Part shown: one piece after another, positions 25,025 through 35,255 of the stretch
Layout: every line of letters starts with the position of its first letter
Position numbering within the stretch: position 1 is the first letter of the stretch
DNA from: an uncultured Bacilli bacterium
Lineage (GTDB): Bacteria; Bacillota_I; Bacilli_A; RF39; UBA660
Assembly (NCBI GenBank): GCA_947591575.1
Contig: CANQDI010000005.1
Coordinates: 1 to 35,607 of the forward strand
Length of the DNA stretch: 35,607 nucleotides
Direction of reading: 5' to 3'
The notes under the pieces: generated by a model
The model's database searches: none
What the model saw: the letters and a program-made list of their open reading frames with translations, nothing else
What the model was told of the DNA's origin: nothing
Translations under genes and position numbers: made by a program

Positions 25025-25318
25025 TATAGTAAAAATATGGTAAAAAATTTTCCTTCTTTCATACTATACTTATTTTTATATAATTTTTCATAATAATATA
25101 GGTAAACAAAAACATGTCGAAAAAATATCACAAATGACATCCTAGTTTTATTTCCTATTATCTATTCGTATTTTCATACCTTTTTGTCTCATATTTTATC
25201 TTTTTAAAAGATGCAATAAATATTATCAAAAAGAAACATCAATATACTAACTTTCTTTCTAAGAAAATATGATCTTGACAATGATTTGACGATATTCCTA
25301 TTTGTAATTCCGTTTTAT
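25025..25318. other. Intergenic region without recognised feature
   Basis: Very AT-rich sequence between divergent promoters. I see no open frame, hairpin or repeat of note. Confidence 0.5.
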
Positions 25319-25347
25319 TTGTAAAATAGGTAACTTTTCGTTATAAT
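25319..25347 (+). promoter_or_regulatory. SigA promoter of the LCP gene
   Basis: TTGTAA, 17 bases, TATAAT, ending 24 bases before ATG 25372. Confidence 0.8.
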
Positions 25348-25371
25348 ATAGAAAGAATAAGGAGGAATTTG

Positions 25372-27330
25372 ATGGAAAAAGAAAAAAGAAAAAAGAAAAA
25401 GATAGGATTGATGATACTTCTCGTACTGACGATTTGTGCAAATCTATTCCTTATTTATAATATTTTACTATTAGGTCCTATTGAAAAGGGCATTCGTTAT
25501 ATTATTATTACCATACTCATCTTTATTGATTCCATTTTTGTATTACGGGCAAGACTAAAATTAAAATATCCAAGAAAAAAAAGAGGATTGCTTTATACCT
25601 TACTCCTCATTTATTTCTTACTATCACTCGCTATTGGATTAGCCATTGCTTATATTTATGGAACAATCAATGGAATGAATAAGAAAAATGTCATCTATAC
25701 TTCCTCTCTAGTTGTGTTAAATGAAAGTAAAATCGATGATATTAAAGATGTTAAAAATATAAAAATTGGAATCGTAGAAGATGAAGATTCTATTGAAGGA
25801 AATCAACTTGCTACTGAGGTAATTAAAGAACAGCATTTAAAAGATCAAAATGAAATCATTTCTCTTGATAGTTATCTTTCTTTATTACAAGCACTTTATA
25901 CAAAAGAGTTAGATGCAGTATTTGTTCCACAAAGTTATAAGGATATGTTTAGAGATACGACTGGATTTGAAGATATTGATACCAATACAAAAATTATCTT
26001 TTCTAAAAAGAAAGAGATGTTAAAAAAAGAAACTTCCCTCTTTGAAAGTTCCTCTACAAATAAATCTCTAGATCATCCCTTTACTGTTCTTCTAATGGGA
26101 GTTGACTCTGAACAAGAAGGAATTGAAGGTGTTCCAGCAAATGGTGATTCTTTAATTTTAGTTACATTTAATCCAAAAACACTCAATGCTACCATGCTAT
26201 CAATTCCAAGGGATAGTTATGTTCCTATTGCTTGTTTTCCAAATAAGGTGGAAAACAAAATTACACATGCAGCTTCTTATGGATTAGATTGTATGATGCA
26301 AACGATTCAAAATTATTTTGATATTACCATTGATTATTATGCTAAAATTAATTTTAAAGGAATCGTAAAACTCGTAGATACCTTAGGTGGAATTGATGTC
26401 GAAGTTCCAGCAGATCTTTGTACAGATAATTCAAATCGTGAGGGAGAAGTTTGTATTCAACAAGGAAGTCAACATCTAAACGGAGAACAAGCATTAGTAC
26501 TTGCAAGAAATAGAAAACAGCTAGCAAATGGCGATTTAGATCGTGGTTTAAATCAACAAATTGTATTACAAGGAATTATAAATCAAATTAAAAATTTAAA
26601 AAATGTAACGCAACTAATGAATATTATAGAAACAATTTCAAATAACTTTGACACAAACTTTACAACGGAACAAATCTTATCTTTCTATAATATTGGAAAA
26701 GATATCATTAAACGTAAATTAAGTCTCGATAATGGAAATCTTATAAATATCCAACAACTTTATTTACAAGGAACAGGTCAAATGATTTTAAATGAATATA
26801 TTGCAACAACCATGATTTTATGGAATTATGTTCCTAATAAGGAAAGTCGAAATGATATTGTAATGGCTATGAAACAAAATCTTGAAATAGAAGATGTTGA
26901 TATTGAAAAATCATTTACTTTCTCAATTGATGAACCTTATGAAGTAGAAACAATTGGTTATGGTCCTTATAGTCGTAACTCAACTTATTCTTTACTACCT
27001 AATTTTGTAGGATATACACAGGCAACCGCTAGTAGTATTGCAAATCGTTATCATGTTTCTGTTACATTCCAACAAGGTGGAAACTGTGCAAGTAAAACTG
27101 TATGTAGTCAAAATTATCTGGAAGGAAAACGAATTGACTTGATTCGTGGAAATGTTATTTTAACAATAGGAACAGATAAAGTATCTGAGAAAGATGAGGA
27201 TGATGAGAAAACAACTTCGAAAAAAGAAACAGATGATACAAAACAAGAAGAGAATTCTAATAGCAGTGAAGATGATGAAGTAACGGTTGAACCAAGTGAA
27301 GAAGAAAAGAGTCAAGAACCAGATGAATAA
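25372..27330 (+). CDS. LytR-CpsA-Psr (LCP) family protein with C-terminal PASTA-like domain
   Basis: LCP enzymes transfer glycopolymers from lipid carriers to peptidoglycan. ATG 25372 lies six bases after AGGAGG. The 652-residue protein has three membrane helices (about 11-35, 42-60, 73-97), an accessory extracellular domain (about 110-215), and the LCP catalytic domain: LMGVDS (241-246), SIPRDSYV (277-284), NKITHA (295-300), LARNR (377-381) and GDLDRGLNQQ with the conserved Asp/Arg residues. A PASTA-like segment (LPNFVGYTQATASSIA, about 547-562, through ILTIG) follows, with a cysteine pair, then an acidic Glu/Asp/Ser tail. PASTA domains bind cell-wall muropeptides; their fusion to LCP is less usual than on kinases or penicillin-binding proteins. 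Confidence 0.9.
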   Translation: MEKEKRKKKKIGLMILLVLTICANLFLIYNILLLGPIEKGIRYIIITILIFIDSIFVLRARLKLKYPRKKRGLLYTLLLIYFLLSLAIGLAIAYIYGTINGMNKKNVIYTSSLVVLNESKIDDIKDVKNIKIGIVEDEDSIEGNQLATEVIKEQHLKDQNEIISLDSYLSLLQALYTKELDAVFVPQSYKDMFRDTTGFEDIDTNTKIIFSKKKEMLKKETSLFESSSTNKSLDHPFTVLLMGVDSEQEGIEGVPANGDSLILVTFNPKTLNATMLSIPRDSYVPIACFPNKVENKITHAASYGLDCMMQTIQNYFDITIDYYAKINFKGIVKLVDTLGGIDVEVPADLCTDNSNREGEVCIQQGSQHLNGEQALVLARNRKQLANGDLDRGLNQQIVLQGIINQIKNLKNVTQLMNIIETISNNFDTNFTTEQILSFYNIGKDIIKRKLSLDNGNLINIQQLYLQGTGQMILNEYIATTMILWNYVPNKESRNDIVMAMKQNLEIEDVDIEKSFTFSIDEPYEVETIGYGPYSRNSTYSLLPNFVGYTQATASSIANRYHVSVTFQQGGNCASKTVCSQNYLEGKRIDLIRGNVILTIGTDKVSEKDEDDEKTTSKKETDDTKQEENSNSSEDDEVTVEPSEEEKSQEPDE

Positions 27331-27358
27331 AAAAATAGGAAAATCCCTATTTTTTTTG
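27329..27358. terminator. Bidirectional intrinsic terminator between the LCP gene and trmK
   Basis: AAAAATAGG pairs with CCTATTTTT with a six-base loop, followed by T residues on the plus strand and A-derived T on the minus strand. It overlaps the last codons of the convergent trmK. Confidence 0.8.
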
Positions 27359-28009
27359 TTCGCTTAAAATCCACTTCAATTCTCTTTGTACTTGCCTTCG
27401 CTTTTTAAAAAATGATTTAGGTAATAAACTAAGTAATAATACTCTACCCTTTCTCTCTCTTTCTAATTGTTCTATAAAAATATTCTCTCGTCTTTTTCTT
27501 AAAATTGGCCCTAATAAGGCATCCTTTTTGGTCAATTTTTCTTTGCCCCTTTGAAATTTTAAAATGGTATAAATGATATTTTTATCTTGAATTAAATATT
27601 CGTCTACTATTTTAAATCCTAGCTTTCCCACACTACTTCGAACGAAAGGAACATAATTATTAGGCGATAAAATAAGTGTTTCTATCTTTTTTAAAAGATC
27701 CTTTCGCCTTTTTAAAATGCCAAGAATGGAATACCCACCCATTCCCGAAATGATAACTGTATTAACACCTTCTTGATAAGCATCTAGTCCATCTGCAAGT
27801 GTCAAAGTAATTTGATCTTCACATTTTGCCTTGGCAATATTTTCTTTTGCTTTCAATAAGGGACCTTCCTTATTATCAGAAGCAATTACTTTTTTCATTT
27901 TCTTTTCTTTCACAAGAGCAATATCTAACAATGCATGATCACAACCAATATCAAGAGAAAAGGCCCCATTGGGGATGAGGTCTATAATTTTTTTTAATCG
28001 TTCATTCAT
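27347..28009 (-). CDS. trmK: tRNA (adenine22-N1)-methyltransferase TrmK
   Basis: Methylates N1 of A22 in the D-loop region of tRNA. The 220-residue protein has a Rossmann SAM-binding motif LDIGCDHALLDI (19-30), IASDNKEGPL (42-51), ADGLDA (71-76) and VIISGMGGYSI (83-93), followed by LILSPNN (107-113), the TrmK arrangement. Length is normal (about 220-230). The start overlaps the rpoD stop (TAATG), so the two are translationally coupled. Position after dnaG-rpoD is typical for Bacillota. Confidence 0.92.
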   Translation of the reverse strand: MNERLKKIIDLIPNGAFSLDIGCDHALLDIALVKEKKMKKVIASDNKEGPLLKAKENIAKAKCEDQITLTLADGLDAYQEGVNTVIISGMGGYSILGILKRRKDLLKKIETLILSPNNYVPFVRSSVGKLGFKIVDEYLIQDKNIIYTILKFQRGKEKLTKKDALLGPILRKRRENIFIEQLERERKGRVLLLSLLPKSFFKKRRQVQRELKWILSEQKK

Positions 28010-29100
28010 TAGTCTGTTAAAAAATCCTTTAATTTACGAGAACGAGATGGGTGGCGTAGTTTACGAAGTGCTTTAGCTTCGATTTGTCGAATTCTCTCTC
28101 TTGTAACTCCAAAGATTTGTCCAACCTCTTCTAAGGTTCTACATTGCCCGTCATCAAGTCCAAAACGAAGACGTAAAACTTTTTCTTCACGATCTGTCAA
28201 AGTAAGAAGTACACCTGCTAATTCTTCTTTTAACATCTCGACTGTAGCATATTCTTCAGGTCCCATCGTTCTCTCATCACGAATAAAATCTCCTAGATGA
28301 GAATCATCTTCTTCTCCAATTGGTGTTTCAAGAGATACAGGGTCTTGGCTGATCTTATAAACTTCTCTTACTTTTTCTACACTAATTCCTAACTTCTTGG
28401 CAATTTCTTCATCAGTTGGTTCACGATTTAACTCTTGGGTTAATTGTCTTTGAACACGTGCTAGCTTATTAATAGTTTCTACCATATGTACTGGTACACG
28501 TATGGTTCGCGCTTGGTCTGCAATAGCTCTTGTAATCGCTTGACGAATCCACCATGTCGCATAAGTAGAAAATTTATATCCTTTTGTTGGATCAAATTTA
28601 TCAACTGCCTTCATAAGACCAATATTTCCTTCTTGAATTAAATCAAGAAATAACATACCACGTCCTACATATCTCTTTGCGATGGATACAACAAGACGAA
28701 GGTTAGATTCTGCCAAAATGCGTTTTGCTTCTTCATCCCCTTCTTCTGCCCGGCGCGCATATTCAAATTCTTCATCACTTGTAAGTAAATTAATACGGCC
28801 GATTTCTTTTAAGTACATACGAACCGGATCATTGATTTTAATATCTTTTGATAGTGTTAAGTCCTCTACCTTTGTATCTTCTGTAATTGTTTCTCCTTCT
28901 GCATCATCACTATCGTCATCACTGATGATATCAATTCCTTCTTGAACAAAGCTATTGTATAGTTCATCTAATGTATCACTATCAATTTCAAGTCCTTTTA
29001 ATTCATCAGCTAATTGTTCATAAGTAATAAATCCTTGTTTTTTTCCTAAAGCAATTAATTTTGTTTTTCTTTCTTCAATTGTTTTAATCTCTTCTACCAT
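28009..29100 (-). CDS. rpoD: Primary sigma factor RpoD (SigA)
   Basis: Directs RNA polymerase to housekeeping promoters. The 363-residue protein has region 1.1-like N-terminal sequence with an acidic linker (about 55-80), region 1.2 ([11 protein letters not shown]), region 2 ([39 protein letters not shown]), region 3, and region 4 with the helix-turn-helix [33 protein letters not shown]. All are canonical, and length agrees with SigA of low-GC Gram-positives. Seven bases overlap the end of dnaG. It recognises the TTGACA/TATAAT promoters found through the window. Confidence 0.98.
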   Translation of the reverse strand: MVEEIKTIEERKTKLIALGKKQGFITYEQLADELKGLEIDSDTLDELYNSFVQEGIDIISDDDSDDAEGETITEDTKVEDLTLSKDIKINDPVRMYLKEIGRINLLTSDEEFEYARRAEEGDEEAKRILAESNLRLVVSIAKRYVGRGMLFLDLIQEGNIGLMKAVDKFDPTKGYKFSTYATWWIRQAITRAIADQARTIRVPVHMVETINKLARVQRQLTQELNREPTDEEIAKKLGISVEKVREVYKISQDPVSLETPIGEEDDSHLGDFIRDERTMGPEEYATVEMLKEELAGVLLTLTDREEKVLRLRFGLDDGQCRTLEEVGQIFGVTRERIRQIEAKALRKLRHPSRSRKLKDFLTD

Positions 29101-30833
29101 TCTTTTTCTCCCCTTCTCAATTTGACAATCTCTAGTCCAATTTGTGCTTGTACTTTAGGGTCCTGTTCTGTGCTCATTTTTCGCTCTAGCCTTTTAATTT
29201 CTTGGCTCTTATTATATTCTCTCATGACTCTAAAATAATCATATAATTCTTGTTTGGTGATTTTTTGAAAAGAAGTATTGCTTCCTAACTTAGAAAGCCG
29301 TAACAACAAATTTGGTTTTTCTTCAAGATATGTATAAAGATCGGCAAAAGTTACCTCTTTATATTTACGATAATAATACATGATCTCGCTTTGTAACATA
29401 CGACTTTCTAAATCTTGAAAAACAATATGTTCCTTTTCCACCTCATCAATAGTCCAATTGGCATCCACCATTGCTGATAAAATTGCATCTTCTGCTTTTT
29501 GATATTTATCTTTTTTCTTGGGTGCTTTGATTTCAAGAGAATGATGCGTTATTTTTTGGGTTTGCTTTTCATCTTGAATCTCTTGAAACCTTTTTTCTAG
29601 GGTATTATACCCTATTTCACAAGTTTTTGCAAGATTTTTTAGGGTAATCTCGATTCGAATAGGATCTTTCATTTTGGCAGTTTCTTTTAAAACTGAGTGA
29701 ATATAATTTGTTTTTTCTTCATCACTTCTAAAATTAACACCTTCTTTTAACAACTGAATCTTATAATCTCTAAAATAAAGGGCATTTTGAACAAGTCCAT
29801 CAAATCGATCTTTTCCATATTTTAAAATAAAGGTGTCTGGATCATCATCATCTTTTAAAGAAATAACTTTTACAACAAGTCCTGCTTCTTCTAGCATTTC
29901 TCCACAAGTAAGGGTTGCTTTTTTTCCAGCACGATCTCCATCAAGACATAAAAGCACTTGATTAGAAAGTCGCTTAATGGATGCAATATGTTCTTTTGTA
30001 AGAGCAGTTCCCATCAAAGCAATGGTATTCCGATAACCAATCGTAGAAGCTCTTATCACATCCATAAAACCTTCCATAATGATAACTTGCTTTTTAATAC
30101 GGGATTCTTCTTTTGCAATATGATAGTGATAAAGTAAGGTTCCTTTTTTAAAAATAGGTGTTTCTTTTGTATTGATATATTTATTTTCTTCTTTATTTTC
30201 GTATATTCGCCCACTAAATCCAATGCATTTTCCAGTTAAATCATATAAAGGAAACATAATACGATCGTTATAAATATCCACACCATTTGTGGATAATCCA
30301 AGCGTATTTAAAAGTGAGATAGGAACTTTCTTTTTCACAAGAAGATCTGTTAAATCTTTCTTTTTATCAAGAGAAAGACCAATTTCAAATTCCTTAATTA
30401 CTTCTTCATCTATTTTTCTCTGATGAAGATATGCTCTTGCATCTTTTCCCATCGCAGATTGTAAGTTATTTTGATAATATTTGTTTGCAAGTTCATAAAT
30501 TTGATACCATTCTTCATATGGATTCTCTTTTTTATGATAAGATAATCCCTTTAATTCTACACCTACTTTATCAGCAAGCATTTTTAGAACTTCTCTAAAC
30601 TCCATATGTTCATAATTTTCCAAGAAAGTAAAAACATTGCCGGTTGCATGACAAGAAAAGCAAGTATAAATTTGTTTTTCTCTTGATACACTCATAGACG
30701 GATGAGTATCTTCATGAAAAGGGCAAACTCCAAAATAATTTTTACCTCTTGCAACCAAAGGGATTCTTTCACCGATAATATCTACAATATCAACTTTTCG
30801 TCTAATTTCGTTGATCACTTCTTGTTGATTCAT
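29094..30833 (-). CDS. dnaG: DNA primase DnaG
   Basis: Makes RNA primers at the replication fork. The 579-residue protein has the CHC2 zinc finger (C37, H40, C58, C61), the RNA-polymerase core, and TOPRIM motifs [10 protein letters not shown] and [10 protein letters not shown] with the metal-binding Glu and Asp residues. The C-terminal helicase-interacting region is divergent, as usual. AGGAGG lies seven bases before the ATG. First gene of dnaG-rpoD-trmK. Confidence 0.97.
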   Translation of the reverse strand: MNQQEVINEIRRKVDIVDIIGERIPLVARGKNYFGVCPFHEDTHPSMSVSREKQIYTCFSCHATGNVFTFLENYEHMEFREVLKMLADKVGVELKGLSYHKKENPYEEWYQIYELANKYYQNNLQSAMGKDARAYLHQRKIDEEVIKEFEIGLSLDKKKDLTDLLVKKKVPISLLNTLGLSTNGVDIYNDRIMFPLYDLTGKCIGFSGRIYENKEENKYINTKETPIFKKGTLLYHYHIAKEESRIKKQVIIMEGFMDVIRASTIGYRNTIALMGTALTKEHIASIKRLSNQVLLCLDGDRAGKKATLTCGEMLEEAGLVVKVISLKDDDDPDTFILKYGKDRFDGLVQNALYFRDYKIQLLKEGVNFRSDEEKTNYIHSVLKETAKMKDPIRIEITLKNLAKTCEIGYNTLEKRFQEIQDEKQTQKITHHSLEIKAPKKKDKYQKAEDAILSAMVDANWTIDEVEKEHIVFQDLESRMLQSEIMYYYRKYKEVTFADLYTYLEEKPNLLLRLSKLGSNTSFQKITKQELYDYFRVMREYNKSQEIKRLERKMSTEQDPKVQAQIGLEIVKLRRGEKEW

Positions 30834-30856
30834 CGTCCTCCCTCCTTACTTGATTT

Positions 30857-30862
30857 ATTGTA
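30857..30862 (-). promoter_or_regulatory. Extended -10 promoter of dnaG-rpoD-trmK
   Basis: TACAAT preceded by TGA on the minus strand, 23 bases before ATG 30833, giving a very short leader. No consensus -35 at the right spacing. Confidence 0.5.
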
Positions 30863-30925
30863 TCACAAACCTTCCTATTCTGTGTCATTTTTTATCAAAA
30901 AATAAACAGTGACTTTATTTCATTC

Positions 30926-30949
30926 AAAAAGAGTATTCAAAGCTTACTC
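30926..30949 (-). terminator. Weak hairpin with T tract between the glycosyltransferase gene and dnaG
   Basis: GAGTA/TACTC with a nine-base loop followed by TTTTTG on the minus strand. It may terminate transcription from the glycosyltransferase gene 170 bases upstream. The sequence between (30950-31120) also holds a 12-bp palindrome ATGGTTAACCAT at 31066-31077 and no gene. Confidence 0.4.
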
Positions 30950-31120
30950 ATTTCTTTTATAGAATACTATATCGATCGGCTATCTTTATCAAATTGCGTA
31001 AAGCAAATAAAACGCATTTTAGCTGTTACACCGATAGAAAAGTCATATCTATTTATTCATAATAAATGGTTAACCATCATTGTTTTTATCTACCCTTCTC
31101 ATGATAGCATTGCATATATG

Positions 31121-32062
31121 TTACTCTTTCTTTTTCTTTGCATAATGGATATAAACCAGTTCAAATAACTGTCGATGCTTTTTCACAACAACTTCTAAAA
31201 TGATGCCACAAATCATGGAAAGAAAAGAAGCCATTAACATAAATCCTGAAAAAATAAGTGTTGGATAGCGTGGAACAAGTCCTGTTTTAAAGTATTCTAA
31301 AAAAACAGGAATACCAAAGGAAAAAGAGACTAAAAGAAAAACGAAACTAATTAAACCGAAAAAGATAGTTGGCTTATATTCTTTAAAAAGTCGTGCAATT
31401 GTTTTTAAAACTCGAAAGCCATCACGATAAGTGTTTAATTTAGAAACACTTCCTTTAGGTCGATCTCTATATGTAATAGGAATTTCCTTTAATACAAAAT
31501 TTTTATCCAGAGCATGAATCGTCATTTCTGTTTCAATTTCAAATCCTTTAGAAAGAATAGGAAAAGTCTTTACAAAATCATAACTAAAGGCACGATAACC
31601 TGTCATAATATCCTTAATGTGACTATGAAATAACAAATTAATAAGGTTTCGGACAAGTTGATTACCAAATTGATGGAAAGGACGTTTATTTTCTTGAGCA
31701 TATGTTTTAGATAATCGATCTCCAATTACCATATCTGCTTTTCCGTCTAGAATATATTGACACATTTCTTGAGCACTTTCTTTAGGATAAGTATCATCCC
31801 CATCTAACATCAAATAACAATCTGCATCAATTTCACGAAACATTGTACGAATCACATTGCCTTTACCTTGTTTGTATTCATAACGAACGAAAGCGCCTTC
31901 TTTTTTCGCAAGAAGATCAGTTCCATCAGTTGAGTTATTATCATAGACATAAATGGTTGCACTAGGTAAAACTTCTTGATAATCACGAATGACTTTGGCA
32001 ATAGTTTTAGCTTCATTATAACAAGGAATTAAAACAGCAATTTTAGATTGCTTTTTTTTCAT
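31121..32062 (-). CDS. Family 2 glycosyltransferase, polyprenyl-phosphate sugar synthase type
   Basis: A 313-residue membrane-linked transferase. It starts with IAVLIPCYNEAKTI (8-21), has the nucleotide-sugar binding DNNSTDGT (41-48), the metal-binding DGDD (87-90), and MTGYRAF and RDRPKGSVSKLNTYRDG motifs. Two C-terminal membrane helices (about 235-258 and 270-292) follow. This is the dolichol-phosphate-mannose/GtrB-like layout, in which a sugar is moved to undecaprenyl phosphate for cell-wall or teichoic-acid decoration. GGTGATAGA precedes the ATG. The acceptor and sugar are not determined. Confidence 0.88.
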   Translation of the reverse strand: MKKKQSKIAVLIPCYNEAKTIAKVIRDYQEVLPSATIYVYDNNSTDGTDLLAKKEGAFVRYEYKQGKGNVIRTMFREIDADCYLMLDGDDTYPKESAQEMCQYILDGKADMVIGDRLSKTYAQENKRPFHQFGNQLVRNLINLLFHSHIKDIMTGYRAFSYDFVKTFPILSKGFEIETEMTIHALDKNFVLKEIPITYRDRPKGSVSKLNTYRDGFRVLKTIARLFKEYKPTIFFGLISFVFLLVSFSFGIPVFLEYFKTGLVPRYPTLIFSGFMLMASFLSMICGIILEVVVKKHRQLFELVYIHYAKKKKE

Positions 32063-32146
32063 TCTATCACCTTTTCTTCATGGCTTTAAAGTTTTAAACT
32101 TTTCCTTTTTTCATTCTATTCATTCGCTTTCAAAAAAATACAATAC

Positions 32147-32174
32147 TTAAAAAAAATCTCAAATAAGAGATTTT
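32147..32174 (-). terminator. Intrinsic terminator of yqeG-yqeH
   Basis: AAAATCTC (minus strand, 32167-32174) pairs with GAGATTTT (32153-32160), loop of six, then further T residues. It overlaps the last codons of yqeH. Confidence 0.8.
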
Positions 32175-33166
32175 CTTGTAAATGTTTCAACATCTTTATT
32201 AATATATACATCAATCGTTCCTTGATTCACAATTTTAATGAAACCTAAACCATTGATAACTAAGTCTTCATTAAATTTCATTTCATAAGTTCTCTTTGAT
32301 AAATCTTTTAAATCTTCATGGTGATGATTTAAAAATCTTTTTACTCTTAAATCATTAGAAATATAAAGCGTAAAGCTATTCTTTTCTCCTTCTCGATAAT
32401 CAATTCGAACTAGATCTTCAATAACAATTGCTTGTCCTTTTTTTAGTTGATATGTTTTAGGTTTAATTTCTTTTTTAGGACTTAATTTTTTAAACATATC
32501 TTTATCAACAAAATTTACGATACTTCCTATATCGACAAGACCAGGTGTATCAATTAAGGTTAAATAATCATTAATTTCCATTTTTACGGTATTTAAGGTT
32601 GTAGAAGGAAGAGGAGAAATGGTCAATTCACTTGTATTATCTGAATAATTTTTTAAAAGTTTATTGATTAACGTACTCTTTCCTGCATTGGTATGACCTA
32701 CTACATAAACAAGATTCGTCGTTTGATAAAATTTAATTCGTTTCAATAAATAATCAATATTTTGATTCTTTTCTGTACTAATTACAATAATTTCCTCAAA
32801 GGGCATTTCCATATTTTCAAAATATTGAATAATTTTTTCTTCTTTTACTGATTTAGGGAGAACATCTTTTTTATTAAGTACTAAGATCATTTTATTTTGA
32901 ATGTACTTTCGAATATCTGTAACATCTTTTTCAATATTTAGTAAATCAACAACATACAATACTAAATCTTTTTTTTCTCCAACACTTTTTAATATTTCAA
33001 TATATTCTTCATTGCTTCTTGTAACTACTTGATAATCTCCATAATTTTTTATTCTAAAACATCTTTGACATAAATCATTGTCTAGACTAGTAGTATATCC
33101 TTCTTGCATAACATTTTCATCTTGTAAAAGAACACCACAACCACTACAGTGTTTTTCATTTTTCAT
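32159..33166 (-). CDS. yqeH: Circularly permuted ribosome-assembly GTPase YqeH
   Basis: Assists small-subunit ribosome assembly. ATG 33166 follows GAGGTG at six bases; an upstream in-frame start exists but lies in yqeG. The 335-residue protein has a zinc finger (C7, C10, C33, C36), then the G motifs in permuted order: NKKD (98-101, G4) before the P-loop GHTNAGKS (157-164, G1) and DTPG (206-209, G3). A C-terminal domain follows. Overlap of 11 bases with yqeG indicates coupling. Confidence 0.95.
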   Translation of the reverse strand: MKNEKHCSGCGVLLQDENVMQEGYTTSLDNDLCQRCFRIKNYGDYQVVTRSNEEYIEILKSVGEKKDLVLYVVDLLNIEKDVTDIRKYIQNKMILVLNKKDVLPKSVKEEKIIQYFENMEMPFEEIIVISTEKNQNIDYLLKRIKFYQTTNLVYVVGHTNAGKSTLINKLLKNYSDNTSELTISPLPSTTLNTVKMEINDYLTLIDTPGLVDIGSIVNFVDKDMFKKLSPKKEIKPKTYQLKKGQAIVIEDLVRIDYREGEKNSFTLYISNDLRVKRFLNHHHEDLKDLSKRTYEMKFNEDLVINGLGFIKIVNQGTIDVYINKDVETFTRKSLI

Positions 33167-33674
33167 AATATACACCTCTTTTAAATATTTTCTGTCTCTC
33201 ATAAGAACGAATGATTCTTCTTTCAATAAAGCGATTAAAATACGTTATTTTTAAATCTTTTGTTCCTAATGCATCTACATAAATTGTATAGGCTCCAAAG
33301 CGATTTCCAGATAATATATCTGTGACAAGTTGATCTCCGATCATGGCTATTTCATGAGGTTTAACATGATACTTTTGAGATATGAACTGTAATCCTTTAG
33401 TAGATGGCTTTCTAGCATGTCCTATTCCTTCAACTTGAAGTGCATTTTTATAAGAAAGAACTTCTTTTTTTAGACTATTAGACAAAATAAGAACTATAAA
33501 GTCTTTTTCTAATGTTCGAATTAATTGAAATACTTTTTTACTAGGTAGTTTTTCATCAATGAGACGAAGTGTATTATCAAGGTCAAAAACAAGGCATTTA
33601 ATGCCTTTTTGTTTTAAGTTTTGATAAGAAATCGTGTAAATACTTTTTTGATACATCTTAGGCAAAAATAACAT
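33156..33674 (-). CDS. yqeG: HAD-superfamily phosphatase YqeG
   Basis: The start ATG 33674 follows GAGGTG; upstream in-frame ATGs lack support. The 172-residue protein has the catalytic DLDNTL (31-36), LSNS (motif II) and a GDQLVTD (motif IV) segment, the HAD IIIA subfamily signature. YqeG homologs sit beside yqeH in most Bacillota, act in the cytosol and were linked to phosphatidylglycerophosphate phosphatase-type activity in related plant and cyanobacterial proteins; its substrate here is not shown. Confidence 0.92.
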   Translation of the reverse strand: MLFLPKMYQKSIYTISYQNLKQKGIKCLVFDLDNTLRLIDEKLPSKKVFQLIRTLEKDFIVLILSNSLKKEVLSYKNALQVEGIGHARKPSTKGLQFISQKYHVKPHEIAMIGDQLVTDILSGNRFGAYTIYVDALGTKDLKITYFNRFIERRIIRSYERQKIFKRGVYYEK

Positions 33675-33723
33675 GATTTCACCTCGCATTCTTATTATAT
33701 CGAAAAAATAGTATTTTTTCAAA

Positions 33724-35130
33724 TTAATTATTTACACTGTGTGTTACCATTTTGGTTTGAGGTTCAATTGCTGCAAAAGTATACCCATTATTTTTACCAT
33801 AGCGAATAATCGATTGAATAGCATTTGCTGTATACGACTTAGTATCATGAAATAAAATCATATTGGTACGACTTTTTGATAAACTTCTAACGACATTTTG
33901 ATAAACCCCTTCTGAACTGGTTGTCTCTCCTGCATCACCACTTGATATATTCCAATCGTAATAACGATATCCTCTTAGGAGCACTTCTTTCGTTAAAGTT
34001 GTCATAATTCCTGGCTGATAACGACGGCTAATTGTATTACTACTACCACCTGGAAAACGAATAATTCTAGCATCTTGTCCTGTAATTCGCAAAACACGAT
34101 CATGTACAATTTGTAAATCGTTAAAATACCCTTCTACAGAACTATATACAGTTTGATAATTATGACTTGCAGTATGTAAAGCAACTGTGTGTCCTTCATC
34201 TGCTTCCCTTTTAATTAATGAATCAGGTCCTCCATTTGTTACAAAGAATGTAGCCTTGACTCCTTCTTCTTTTAAGATATCTAAAATAACATCGGTAGTA
34301 CCTTGTTTAGGTCCATCATCAAAGGTAAGATAAATCGTTCCATTCTTTTGAGGTTCTACTACATAAACTGTTCTCTTTACTTTTTGAACATTCCCCTCTT
34401 TATCTTCTACTTCATAAAAAATTTCATAAGTTCCTATTTGTTTCGTATTTACTTCACCAGTTACTTTTACTTGTTTTGTAACATCTCCATCACAACGATC
34501 CATTGCTTGATATCCTAATTCTTCATATACTGTATTTTGAGGAATTGAAAAAACTTCTCCTCCAGTAAGTATCATTTGAGGAGGTTCAATATCTTTATAT
34601 ATAAATTTACGATGCAATGTTGCTTTATTATTACTTTTATCTTGAACTGTATAAATAATTTGATCTTTTTCCACTTTTATTTTCACTTTTTTAGTAAGAT
34701 CCCCATCAACATTATCAACTGCTTTATATCCTAATTCTTCATATGTTGAACCAGGACAAAGATAAATCGTTTCATCACCAATTAATTCTATTTTTGGACT
34801 TTCCACATCTTTCACAATTACGTTTCGAGTCACTTTTCTTTTAAAAAATCCCTTTTTGATAGAATAAACAACTTGATAAGTTCCTTGTTTCTTAGTATTT
34901 ATTTTTCCATCCATTTGAATTTCTTTACTAATGTTTTTTCCTTGATAATAGGCTTTGGCACCTTGTTCCTTATAAATACTATTGATATTGATTGTAATTG
35001 TCTTCTCTCCTTTTAGTGCTATTTTAGGAGTCATCCAAAGGAAAAAGAAGCAAAGCCCTAAAAATATCATGAAAATACTTATCCATAAAAGATATCTTTG
35101 TTTTCTTTTTTTCGTATTCCTAACTCTCAT
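33724..35130 (-). CDS. Polysaccharide deacetylase with Ig-like (DUF5011) repeats
   Basis: An extracellular peptidoglycan or polysaccharide deacetylase. The 468-residue protein has a membrane anchor (about 12-33), three bacterial Ig-like DUF5011 repeats (about 35-108, 110-182, 184-260; each with an EQGAKA or EELGYxA segment and, in the latter two, a V/C-D-G-D core) and a C-terminal CE4 domain (about 264-465). Catalytic motifs are intact: TFDDGP (269-274), HTASH (319-323), RFPGGS (358-363), DWNISSGD (392-399) and FHD (427-429). AGGAG precedes the ATG. It has its own promoter. Confidence 0.92.
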   Translation of the reverse strand: MRVRNTKKRKQRYLLWISIFMIFLGLCFFFLWMTPKIALKGEKTITININSIYKEQGAKAYYQGKNISKEIQMDGKINTKKQGTYQVVYSIKKGFFKRKVTRNVIVKDVESPKIELIGDETIYLCPGSTYEELGYKAVDNVDGDLTKKVKIKVEKDQIIYTVQDKSNNKATLHRKFIYKDIEPPQMILTGGEVFSIPQNTVYEELGYQAMDRCDGDVTKQVKVTGEVNTKQIGTYEIFYEVEDKEGNVQKVKRTVYVVEPQKNGTIYLTFDDGPKQGTTDVILDILKEEGVKATFFVTNGGPDSLIKREADEGHTVALHTASHNYQTVYSSVEGYFNDLQIVHDRVLRITGQDARIIRFPGGSSNTISRRYQPGIMTTLTKEVLLRGYRYYDWNISSGDAGETTSSEGVYQNVVRSLSKSRTNMILFHDTKSYTANAIQSIIRYGKNNGYTFAAIEPQTKMVTHSVNN

Positions 35131-35168
35131 TTTTGACTCCTATTTTATTTCGACAAAATTCTACTTTT

Positions 35169-35197
35169 ATTATAACGATTATTCAACCTGCTGTCTA
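35169..35197 (-). promoter_or_regulatory. SigA promoter of the deacetylase gene
   Basis: TAGACA, 17 bases, TATAAT on the minus strand, about 39 bases before ATG 35130. Confidence 0.7.
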
Positions 35198-35210
35198 GCA
35201 TTCATTAGCA

Positions 35211-35255
35211 TGAAAAAAAAGAGAAATTTTATTCCCTTTCATAATGATTCTCTTT
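35211..35255 (-). terminator. Terminator of the sigK-like gene
   Basis: AAAGAGAA (minus strand, 35248-35255, inside the last codons) pairs with TTCTCTTT (35218-35225), followed by a run of T. The loop is long (22 bases) so strength is uncertain. Confidence 0.5.

Noticed and set aside
31066-31077. 12-bp palindrome ATGGTTAACCAT downstream of the glycosyltransferase gene
   Set aside because: Too short to stand out in AT-rich DNA, no gene start nearby and no second copy noticed.
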